Shown piece after piece: positions 1-5,258 of a DNA stretch of 5,335 bases (the first letter of the stretch is position 1; each line of letters opens with the position of its first letter). The notes under the pieces were generated by a model. It ran no database searches. It was not told the DNA's origin and saw only the letters and a program-made list of their open reading frames with translations. The position numbers and the translations under genes were made by a program. Source of the DNA: Gemmatimonadota bacterium. GTDB lineage: Bacteria > Gemmatimonadota > Gemmatimonadetes > Longimicrobiales > Gaopeijiaceae. The stretch lies in assembly GCA_007129525.1 (NCBI GenBank), contig SKVI01000180.1:1-5335 (forward strand), given 5' to 3'.

Positions 1-465
1 AGGGGGGAGGAAGGATTCCGACGCGCGATGGTCCGCATGTGGCGAAGGGTAGGCCGCCAGTCGTCCGACCGGAAGGGGTGCGAAGGAAGGACGTTGTTCA
101 ATGCACCGCGGTCGGCTCGAAAATCTCGTTGGGAAGCGTTCTGCCATTCCCAGGGGGGCATCGGCCCACCGCGCGTCGGTGAAGAGTGTGACCCATGGAT
201 AGCGCGGGACCGTTAACGGGCCGTTAAAGGCCTTCATGCTTCGGGGCAAATAGATTCTGCCATACCCTGATGACGCTTGTCTCGCATTGAGTGGCGGGGT
301 TTCACGAAGCGAGCTCCTCCGTTGACAGCCCGGGGTTGCAGTTGCCTCACGCACGCACAGGCATGACCTTCTCGCTGGTCGGAGAATCGCCTGACGATGG
401 CCCGACCTCGCCCCTGAGCGCCGCTCCAGGCCCCTTCGTGTCCCCGGGATCCCCAACCGCCACTC
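1..465. other. Upstream region without a convincing gene
   Basis: No open frame here has a recognisable domain or protein-like composition. A 62-codon frame at 28-216 is rich in Arg, Gly and Trp and matches nothing I know. Visible structure includes a small hairpin (GGGAA at 131-135 with TTCCC at 147-151) and a palindromic cluster at 210-227, listed separately. A perfect TTGACA lies at 322-327, but no acceptable -10 box follows at 16-18 bp. The 130 bases before position 466 are C-rich and lack a Shine-Dalgarno sequence. The region probably holds the promoter and 5' leader of the isomerase gene, but I cannot place the promoter. Confidence 0.5.
210..227. promoter_or_regulatory. Overlapping palindromes, possible operator
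   Basis: The 18 bases read CCGTTAACGGGCCGTTAA. They contain a 10-bp perfect palindrome (CCGTTAACGG, 210-219) that overlaps a 15-bp inverted repeat with 7-bp arms (TTAACGG-G-CCGTTAA, 213-227). The CCGTTAA unit therefore occurs twice in direct orientation, 11 bp apart, about one helical turn. This is the usual geometry of a site for a dimeric DNA-binding protein. The bound regulator is unknown, and the site is about 240 bp upstream of the isomerase start, with no clear core promoter beside it. Confidence 0.35.
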
Positions 466-1782
466 ATGCTCGGTTCACCCCATTCTGTGTCCTCCCTTCG
501 ATTTCCCCGGCTACGAACGCCCGAGGTTCGGCAACCCTGTTCGACCCCTCCCCACCCCCGGCACCTGATCCGCGCCGCCCTGCTGGCCCTTTTCCTCGTC
601 GTAGGATCGGGGCTCCCGGCATGTGAAACCGATCCGCCGGCCCTCACGGTCGGAGAACTGGCCTTCAGCACCGACGATGTCCGGGGCCTCTCGGAGGACC
701 AGCTTCGTCGACTCGCTCGCATCGGCGCGGTGGGGCTGGCCGTGCGCGAGGACGCCCACCTGGAGCTCGGACGCCCTCTCCTGGAGCTCCAACTCCAGGA
801 CGCCCTCATCCAGCGACTCCGGGAGGAGCTGGTCCTCCAGTGGGCCGAGGTGGACGACGAGGTTCTGGAAGCGCACTACCAGACGCAGCCCGAGTGGGAA
901 CTGGAGGTCAGGCATCTGATCCGCATCTCCGAACGATGGCGTCCCGAGGAGCACCGCCGAGACGCTCGGCGACAGGCGCAGGCGGCCCTGGAGCGAGTCG
1001 AGGCGGGAGAGCCTTTCGCCGAAGTGGCCGGCGAGGTTTCCGAGGAGCCGGGGGCTGCCGAGCGAGGGGGACTTCTGGAGCCGGGCCGGCAGGGCACCTG
1101 GGTATCCGAGTTCTGGGATGCCGCCGTGGAACTTGAGCCCGGCGAGGTCAGTGCGGTCGTGGAAACCGAGTATGGCTTTCATGTCCTGAAGCTGGAGGAC
1201 CGACGCCAGATACCCTTCGCGGAGGCCCGGGACAGGGTGGCGTCCGAGGTGGCTGCCATGCTGAGCCAAAGGGCCCGGTGGGAGGCCTGGGTGGAGGAAC
1301 GGGCCGAGGACATCGAACTGCACCTTGATCGGCTTCCGTCGGCGGAGCTTCCCTCTGAGGAAGACAGCGGCGTGGTGGCCAGGTGGAACCGGGAGGAGCT
1401 TACCGCAGGGGAGGTGGCCAGCCGCCTGCCTGGACTCAGGGCAGACACCGTGGACGCCTTTGGCCGGGACGACGAGGAGGTCCGCCGCGCCGTCGTTCGG
1501 GAAGCCGCTCTCACGAACCGCCTTCTCCGGGAAGCCCGCTCCCGGCAAGTCGGGCTCCCGGATTCCAGAGTCGCCGAAATCGAGCGCGCGTGGGAGAGGA
1601 CTGTGGCGAGATGGGCCGCCGCATTCCGATTTGAGGTTGGAATGCCACTGGACCAGCTGCGTGAGCGAGCCCTCGAGGGTCTCACCGACACCGGACAGAA
1701 CCTCCGCATCGCCCGCCGTGAAGTGGACCAACGGGGTCCGACGCTGGATCATGCCTATGACATGAGCCTTCCGGAGCGATGA
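466..1782 (+). CDS. Parvulin-type peptidyl-prolyl isomerase, probable lipoprotein
   Basis: The 438-residue product resembles SurA/PrsA-type periplasmic foldases, which catalyse cis-trans isomerisation of prolyl bonds in exported proteins. Residues 34-53 form a signal peptide with a lipobox (LPAC; lipidated Cys would be C53), so it is likely anchored to a membrane on the periplasmic side. The parvulin domain spans about 144-245, with VRHLI (H150), GEPFAEVA (181-188), ERGGLL (199-204) and YGFHVLKLED (236-245). A helical segment with a SurA-N-like look precedes it (about 58-140), and a similar one follows (about 303-385, opening VARWNREELTAGE). The start is uncertain. ATG 466 gives a 33-residue extension before the signal peptide and has no Shine-Dalgarno. 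GTG 487 is in frame, and CTG 565 would give a signal peptide of ideal length. The gene overlaps the next by 4 bp. Confidence 0.85.
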   Translation: MLGSPHSVSSLRFPRLRTPEVRQPCSTPPHPRHLIRAALLALFLVVGSGLPACETDPPALTVGELAFSTDDVRGLSEDQLRRLARIGAVGLAVREDAHLELGRPLLELQLQDALIQRLREELVLQWAEVDDEVLEAHYQTQPEWELEVRHLIRISERWRPEEHRRDARRQAQAALERVEAGEPFAEVAGEVSEEPGAAERGGLLEPGRQGTWVSEFWDAAVELEPGEVSAVVETEYGFHVLKLEDRRQIPFAEARDRVASEVAAMLSQRARWEAWVEERAEDIELHLDRLPSAELPSEEDSGVVARWNREELTAGEVASRLPGLRADTVDAFGRDDEEVRRAVVREAALTNRLLREARSRQVGLPDSRVAEIERAWERTVARWAAAFRFEVGMPLDQLRERALEGLTDTGQNLRIARREVDQRGPTLDHAYDMSLPER

Positions 1783-2465
1783 GCCGTCGGAGCCGAAGGA
1801 CACGCATTCGGCGACGGGCATGGTTCCTGGCCGGCTTCGGCCTGTACTTCACGGTCCTCTGGGTTTTCTGGAACACGCCGGTGGTGTACCCGCTTCAGGT
1901 CTTCGTCGTCTTCCTGCACGAGATCAGCCATGGAATCGCAGCCATCGCCACCGGCGGCTCGATCCAGAGGATCACACTGAGCCCGCGCCTGGGGGGAGCA
2001 TGCTACTGTCCCGGCGGCAATGCCTTCGTGACCCTGTCGGCCGGGTACCTGGGGAGCCTGCTGTGGGGAGGGGCCATCCTGGAGGCGGGGCGGCGGGCCG
2101 GCTCCAGGGCGCCAGGCGTCACACTGGGGCTGGGCATCGCCGTAATCGCCATCACCCTCCTGTTCGTCCGGGGCGGCTTCGGGGTGACCTTCGGCGTGCT
2201 CTTCGGGATCTTCCTCCTGGTGTTCGCCCGCCACGCCAGCCTCGACCTCAACCGGATCCTCCTCACGGTCCTGGGGCTTACCAGCTGCCTCTACGCGATC
2301 CTGGACATCAAGACGGATGTCCTGGATCGACCCCACCTCCCCTCCGACGCCCACATGCTGGCTCAGTTGACCGGAATTCCCACCGTGGTGTGGGGCATCC
2401 TCTGGATCGGGATCGCCCTGGCGGTAAGCGCCTGGCTCTTCCTTCGGGCCTTCCGCGAGGCCTGA
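1779..2465 (+). CDS. M50B-like membrane zinc metalloprotease
   Basis: The 228-residue protein is strongly hydrophobic, with about six or seven membrane segments (roughly 14-32, 38-57, 82-103, 114-131, 134-150, 158-176, 203-223). It carries an HExxH zinc motif (HEISH, 47-51) inside a membrane segment, as in site-2-protease-like intramembrane proteases. The GYLGSLLWG motif (89-97), the LDIKTD region (175-180, possible third zinc ligand) and SDAHMLAQLTGIP followed by a WG-containing helix (189-206) match the peptidase M50B-like family. The substrate is unknown. Length is normal for this compact family. ATG 1779 overlaps the isomerase stop (ATGA), and GGAG lies only 2 nt upstream, so translation is probably coupled to the preceding gene. 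Two cysteines (C75, C77) precede the GYLG segment. I am confident of the family and less so of active proteolysis. Confidence 0.87.
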   Translation: MSRRSRRTRIRRRAWFLAGFGLYFTVLWVFWNTPVVYPLQVFVVFLHEISHGIAAIATGGSIQRITLSPRLGGACYCPGGNAFVTLSAGYLGSLLWGGAILEAGRRAGSRAPGVTLGLGIAVIAITLLFVRGGFGVTFGVLFGIFLLVFARHASLDLNRILLTVLGLTSCLYAILDIKTDVLDRPHLPSDAHMLAQLTGIPTVVWGILWIGIALAVSAWLFLRAFREA

Positions 2466-2475
2466 GGGAACCTCC

Positions 2476-2492
2476 GCCCCCTACCCTGGGGC
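2476..2492 (+). terminator. Weak hairpin after the M50-like gene
   Basis: GCCCC (2476-2480) can pair with GGGGC (2488-2492) across a 7-nt loop, 11 bases after the M50-like stop codon. No U-run follows, so it is a poor intrinsic terminator. It could still protect the 3' end or mark a boundary between the two transcription units. Confidence 0.25.
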
Positions 2493-2497
2493 AACCG

Positions 2498-2532
2498 TAC
2501 CCCCTGAAACGACAGCTACGAAGAAAGGGGTA
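2498..2532. repeat. TACCCC/GGGGTA dyad overlapping the -35 box
   Basis: TACCCC (2498-2503) and GGGGTA (2527-2532) are perfect inverted 6-bp arms separated by 23 bp. The right arm runs into the first two bases of the -35 element at 2531. It could be a second regulator site or a 3' hairpin of the upstream transcript. It may also be chance, since C/G runs are common here. Confidence 0.25.
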
Positions 2533-2559
2533 GACAGGATCAGTGCAGGTCACTATCAT
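2531..2559 (+). promoter_or_regulatory. Sigma70-type promoter of the BlaI-M56 operon
   Basis: TAGACA (2531-2536) matches TTGACA at five of six positions. TATCAT (2554-2559) matches TATAAT at five of six. The spacer is exactly 17 bp. Transcription would start near 2566, inside the inverted repeat at 2565-2580 and about 40 bases before the repressor start codon. The surroundings are less GC-rich than the coding regions, as expected for a promoter. Confidence 0.7.
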
Positions 2560-2564
2560 ATCAT

Positions 2565-2580
2565 TACGAGGATGCTCGTA
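2565..2580. promoter_or_regulatory. Probable BlaI-family operator
   Basis: TACGAG-GATG-CTCGTA is a perfect inverted repeat with 6-bp arms and a 4-bp centre. It lies just downstream of the -10 box, over the predicted transcription start. BlaI/MecI repressors bind short dyads of this size as dimers and usually repress their own operon, so autorepression is the natural reading. A lone TACGA half-site occurs at 2517-2521. I saw no second full copy elsewhere in the window. Confidence 0.7.
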
Positions 2581-2598
2581 TGTGAGTCCCCAGAACCC

Positions 2599-2602
2599 GG
2601 AG
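2599..2602 (+). promoter_or_regulatory. Shine-Dalgarno fixing the repressor start
   Basis: GGAG ends 5 nt before ATG 2608. The alternative in-frame ATG at 2572 lies in the centre of the operator, only about 6 bases after the expected transcription start, and has no room for a ribosome site. ATG 2608 is therefore preferred. Confidence 0.65.
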
Positions 2603-2607
2603 CCACC

Positions 2608-3093
2608 ATGCCCGAGGACGTCACCTTCACCGAACGAGAGTTGGACATCATGAGCATTCTGTGGCGCGCCGGCTCCGGAACGGTGGCGGAGGTCCAGGAC
2701 GCTCTGGACGAGGAGCTGGGCTACACGTCGGTGCTCAAGATGCTTCAGATTCTGGAGCAGAAGGGCCACGTCCGCTATGAGAAGGAAGGTCGGGCCTACC
2801 GGTACTTCCCCACCGTGGCTCCGGAGGATGCGGGCCGCACCGCGCTGGGCCGGGTGGTGGACAAGATCTTTCACGGCTCCGCCGAACTCACGCTGGCGCG
2901 CCTGGTGGAGACGGGTCCCATCACGGACGACGAGCTGGACCGCATGCGCCGGCTCCTGGACGACCTCGCCGAGGAGAGCGAGGACTCAACGCCCCAGGGG
3001 TCGACCTCCATCCGAGGCAGACGCTCCATCGAGGAGGGGGACCCCCGAGAGGCTCAGGAGGGCGAAGGCGCCACCTCCGGAGAAGTCGAATGA
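2608..3093 (+). CDS. BlaI/MecI/CopY-family transcriptional repressor
   Basis: The 161-residue protein starts with the winged helix-turn-helix typical of the family (about 5-70). It shows TERELDIMSILW (8-19), the turn region around TVAEVQDAL (25-33), a recognition helix at YTSVLKMLQILEQKGHV (39-55), and the wing ending in RAYRYFPTV (62-70). Residues 75-120 form the dimerisation helices (HGSAELTLARLVE, then TDDELDRMRRLLDDL). Characterised relatives bind promoter dyads as dimers and are cleaved when the partner BlaR1/MecR1 protease is activated. Residues 122-161 are an extra acidic, low-complexity tail; family members usually end near 120-130. The gene has its own promoter and operator, and overlaps the M56 gene by 4 bp, the classic repressor-protease pairing. 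Its inducing signal need not be a beta-lactam. Confidence 0.93.
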   Translation: MPEDVTFTERELDIMSILWRAGSGTVAEVQDALDEELGYTSVLKMLQILEQKGHVRYEKEGRAYRYFPTVAPEDAGRTALGRVVDKIFHGSAELTLARLVETGPITDDELDRMRRLLDDLAEESEDSTPQGSTSIRGRRSIEEGDPREAQEGEGATSGEVE

Positions 3094-4964
3094 TTCCCGG
3101 GGAGTTGGATCTGCTGTCCTGGGTGCTGTACGCCCTCGCCGTAGGTCTGCTCGTATCGGCGGCGGCCTGGAGCATCTCTTTTGGCCTCCAGCGCCTCCGA
3201 CTTCCCACCCGCTGGGTGTGGGCACTCGCCCTGGGCCTCACGGTGGTGCTCCCCGTGTCGGCGATCCTGCTGCCCGGGGCCTCGGATGCCTCGACGCGAT
3301 CGGGCCAGGTACAGCCCGCCATGGCGCCGGCTCCAGACGGAGTTCCTGCGGTGCCCACCGGGGGCCGAGAAACACAGGAGCAGTCGTCTTTCTGGTCCGT
3401 CCTTCTGGAGTGGGGGCCGGATCGCACCGGACAGGCCGCCGCCTGGGTCAATGGACTACTCGGTTGGAGCACACGCGCCCTTCCTGTCCGTAGCCAGATC
3501 GACCGATGGGCAGCGGCGACCTGGGGAGCGACTACTCTGATGCTGGCGATCCTGCTGTTCACTGCCGCCCGGCACATGAACCGGCGGCGGTACCGATGGC
3601 CCATTACCATCCTTCGAGGTCGGCCCGTGAGGTTGACCCCGGATCTCGGGCCCGCCGTAAGTGGGGTGCTCCACCCTGAAATTCTTCTGCCCAGGTGGGT
3701 CCTCTCGCTTGAGGCGAGAGCCCTGGGCCTGATTCTGAGGCATGAGGAGGAGCACCTCCGAGCCCGCGACCCCCTTCTCCTGGCCGGAGCACTCGCCCTG
3801 GTGGTGCTCGTCCCCTGGAATCTCTGGTTGTGGTGGCAGTTTCGCCGTCTGCGGGACGCGGTGGAGCTGGACTGTGACCGCCGGGTCCTCCATCGGGGCG
3901 CGGCCCCGGCCGTCTACGGGCGCCTACTCGTCGAGTTGGGCTCGAGGCATCGGCGAACAGAGTTCCTTCCTGCCCTTGCCATGTCGCGTCCCCTATCCCT
4001 CATCGAAACGGCGGGGACCGGCACACCGTCGCTCCTGGAACGGAGGTTGAATGCCATGAAGAAGCGATCTGTTCGCAGCGTACTTCCCCTGACGATCGTC
4101 GGAACCGCCGCGGGGATCGCCCTGTTCGCCATGGCGTGTGAACTGGACACACCAACCCACCTGCCCGACGAGGGCGCTACCACGGAGACGGCCGAGGCCG
4201 AAACCCTCGGAGCCGAAGAAGCCGATGGCTCCGACGCTCGGGCCCTCCAGGTCCTCCAGGGTCGGGTGGGCACCCTCCAGATCCGGGCACCCACCAGCCT
4301 CCGAGCGGCGGATTCCCCCCTCGTGGTCGTGGACGGCGTCATTGTTGGGAGCGAGGTTTCAGAACTGCCTGGAGCCGGAGAAGCCGGCGCGGACACAGCC
4401 GACCCGGGTGCGAGTTCCCTGGAGGGCCTGGACCTGGATCTGGCGAGCATCCGATCCATTGAAGTCGTGAAGGGGGAGGCGGCCCGGGCCCGGTACGGCG
4501 AGCGGGCCCGAAACGGAATACTCCTCATCACCACCGAAGCGGGCGAGGTGTCCGAACCAGGGGTCCGGCGGCCCTGGACGTCACCTGAGCCCCGTGGCGA
4601 CACAGGAGACACCGTCCCCCCGGGCGACGCCGGGGACGAGTCCCGGTCACCGCACGTCGAGGGCTACCAGAGCGGCTGGCTGCTGGGGGCCGGAGACGAC
4701 CAGAAGGAGATCCCATCCAGCGAAGGACACGCGGCGACGGCCGACCCCCTGGACCTCCCGGTATCGCACGACGCAGGTGACGCCCGGAGCCCGGACCCCC
4801 TCTACGTGGTGGACGGGATCATCGTCACTAACCCGGTGGACCTGGATGCCGATGCGATCCAACAGGTCGAGGTCATCAAGGGGGAGGCGGCCCGGGAGCT
4901 CTACGGTGCTCGGGCTGCTGGGGGAGTGGTCCAGATCACCACCCGGCGGGGGGACGGGACCTGA
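3090..4964 (+). CDS. M56 (BlaR1-like) metalloprotease with two TonB-plug-like repeats
   Basis: This 624-residue membrane protein has helices at about 8-30, 41-61, 143-160 and 332-350, plus a hydrophobic stretch at 229-250 next to the active site. The M56 domain shows SGVLHPEILLP (191-201), the zinc motif HEEEH (218-222) and ELDCDR (259-264), whose Glu is the probable third ligand. By BlaR1 topology the protease faces the cytoplasm and everything after residue 350 is outside the inner membrane. That C-terminal part has no penicillin-binding domain. It holds two plug-like units (409-485 and 569-621), each with PL-x-VVDG and KGEAAR..YG.RA..G...ITT, joined by an acidic Gly/Asp/Pro-rich linker. 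A GGAG lies 7 nt before ATG 3090. The likely role is signal-activated protease relieving its partner repressor; the signal is unknown. Confidence 0.92.
   Translation: MIPGELDLLSWVLYALAVGLLVSAAAWSISFGLQRLRLPTRWVWALALGLTVVLPVSAILLPGASDASTRSGQVQPAMAPAPDGVPAVPTGGRETQEQSSFWSVLLEWGPDRTGQAAAWVNGLLGWSTRALPVRSQIDRWAAATWGATTLMLAILLFTAARHMNRRRYRWPITILRGRPVRLTPDLGPAVSGVLHPEILLPRWVLSLEARALGLILRHEEEHLRARDPLLLAGALALVVLVPWNLWLWWQFRRLRDAVELDCDRRVLHRGAAPAVYGRLLVELGSRHRRTEFLPALAMSRPLSLIETAGTGTPSLLERRLNAMKKRSVRSVLPLTIVGTAAGIALFAMACELDTPTHLPDEGATTETAEAETLGAEEADGSDARALQVLQGRVGTLQIRAPTSLRAADSPLVVVDGVIVGSEVSELPGAGEAGADTADPGASSLEGLDLDLASIRSIEVVKGEAARARYGERARNGILLITTEAGEVSEPGVRRPWTSPEPRGDTGDTVPPGDAGDESRSPHVEGYQSGWLLGAGDDQKEIPSSEGHAATADPLDLPVSHDAGDARSPDPLYVVDGIIVTNPVDLDADAIQQVEVIKGEAARELYGARAAGGVVQITTRRGDGT
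4042..4058 (+). promoter_or_regulatory. Possible internal translation start in the M56 gene
   Basis: GGAGG (4042-4046) is followed after 9 nt by an in-frame ATG (4056, M323). The predicted product opens MKKRSVRSVLPL, continues as a hydrophobic helix and reaches Cys350, which resembles a secretion or lipoprotein signal (AMAC is a weak lipobox). Starting here would release a 302-residue plug-repeat protein without the protease. Basic residues before the last helix are also normal in M56 proteins, so this may be chance. Confidence 0.3.
4314..4544 (+). repeat. Plug-like repeat A in the M56 protein
   Basis: This encodes residues 409-485, with PLVVVDGVIV, a 30-odd residue insertion rich in Gly, Ala and Asp, and then the KGEAARARYGERARNG segment ending in ITT. 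It resembles the end of the plug domain of SusC/RagA-type TonB-dependent receptors. It shares 18 of 32 residues with repeat B over the core (454-485 against 590-621). It also shares a 19-bp identical DNA run, 4470-4488 against 4878-4896. Confidence 0.8.
4794..4952 (+). repeat. Plug-like repeat B in the M56 protein
   Basis: This encodes residues 569-621: PLYVVDGIIV, a short connector, then VEVIKGEAARELYGARAAGG and VVQITTRRG. It is closer to the canonical SusC/RagA plug pattern than repeat A and lacks the long insertion. It ends three residues before the C-terminus, so no beta-barrel can follow. Confidence 0.82.
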
Positions 4965-5040
4965 CGCACGACACCCCGAATCTCAAGGGCGGCACCCAAC
5001 GTCCTGAACAGATTCTCAGCCCCCCCTTTACGTTAGTACC
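4965..5040 (+). other. Short spacer after the M56 gene, no clear terminator
   Basis: GAATCT (4978-4983) and AGATTC (5010-5015) form a 6-bp inverted repeat 26 nt apart, followed by a C-run and TTTA. This is a weak terminator at best. A poor promoter-like pair (TGAACA at 5005-5010, TACGTT at 5029-5034, 18-bp spacer) could start the structured region that follows, but the match is low. Confidence 0.25.
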
Positions 5041-5169
5041 CCGCCCCCGATAGCTTTGAGGCGTTCCCGACAGAACAGGGAGCTGGGCCGGGGGTGCGAG
5101 GCCAGAGGGCTTCGGCTCGACCGGACCGCGGGGCTGGACCCCGCTGGCGCCAAGCCCGAAGTCGACCCC
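5041..5169 (+). ncRNA. Structured leader RNA candidate
   Basis: Several inverted repeats are packed here. CCCCCG (5044-5049) pairs with CGGGGG (5089-5094), enclosing TCCC (5065-5068) with GGGA (5078-5081). CTTCGG (5110-5115) pairs with CCGAAG (5156-5161), enclosing a perfect hairpin GCGGGG-CTGGA-CCCCGC (5128-5144). The region ends directly at a very strong ribosome-binding site, as riboswitches and ribosomal-protein leaders do. I do not recognise a known riboswitch class, and high GC alone produces some stems. Confidence 0.35.
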
Positions 5170-5185
5170 AAAAAGGAGGTGATCC
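5170..5185 (+). promoter_or_regulatory. Extended Shine-Dalgarno matching the 16S rRNA tail
   Basis: AAAAAGGAGGTGATCC is complementary to the conserved 3' end of 16S rRNA (GGATCACCTCCTT) over 13 bases or more. The GGAGG core (5175-5179) lies 6 nt before TTG 5186. Flanking sequence does not continue as antisense 16S rRNA, so it is not an rRNA gene end. None of the four other genes here has such a site. Confidence 0.6.
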
Positions 5186-5248
5186 TTGTCTTGTTACAGT
5201 CCCCAATCCAGCCTGACCTGGGCAAGCGGTCGCCGCATCGGCCTCTGA
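5186..5248 (+). CDS. Candidate 20-residue leader peptide or interrupted small gene
   Basis: TTG 5186 is ideally spaced after the extended Shine-Dalgarno and opens a 20-codon frame (after the start residue: SCYSPQSSLTWASGRRIGL) ending in TGA 5246-5248. I recognise no family. Beyond the stop, the same frame stays open for 29 codons to the window edge, with a plausible composition including AAVQALRERSRQAG. It could be a leader peptide for a gene beyond the window, a small gene broken by a stop, or chance. A second TTG at 5191 opens a 22-codon frame, but at a poorer 11-nt spacing. Confidence 0.35.
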   Translation: MSCYSPQSSLTWASGRRIGL

Positions 5249-5258
5249 TCAGCCGATG
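5236..5258 (+). promoter_or_regulatory. Hairpin spanning the stop of the 20-codon frame
   Basis: CATCGGC (5236-5242) pairs perfectly with GCCGATG (5252-5258) across a 9-nt loop that contains the TGA stop at 5246-5248. No U-run follows, so it is not a standard terminator. A ribosome stopping there would melt the stem, a geometry used in translational attenuation. Confidence 0.35.

Noticed and set aside
322..350. Perfect TTGACA at 322-327 as promoter for the isomerase
   Set aside because: No -10-like sequence lies 16-18 bp downstream.
234..809. A 191-codon minus-strand frame, including a GTG at its 3' part with GGAGGAG upstream
   Set aside because: Composition is Arg/Ser-rich, most of it is antisense to the isomerase, and the part with a ribosome site would give only 23 unrecognised residues.
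511..1821. A 436-codon minus-strand reading frame antisense to the isomerase gene
   Set aside because: The plus strand carries clear parvulin motifs and a lipobox; the minus frame has no recognisable domain. Long antisense frames are common in GC-rich genes.
2572..2607. ATG 2572 as the start of the BlaI-family repressor
   Set aside because: It lies in the operator centre, only about 6 bases after the predicted transcription start. ATG 2608 has a GGAG at good spacing and gives the usual family N-terminus.
3090..4964. Classical beta-lactam sensor (BlaR1/MecR1)
   Set aside because: No penicillin-binding SxxK/KTG-type domain is present after the last helix, so beta-lactam sensing is not supported.
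5170..5200. 16S rRNA 3' end on the minus strand
   Set aside because: The anti-Shine-Dalgarno match covers only the last 13 or so bases. Apart from a short CTTGTTAC resemblance, the flanking bases do not follow conserved 16S helix 45 sequence.
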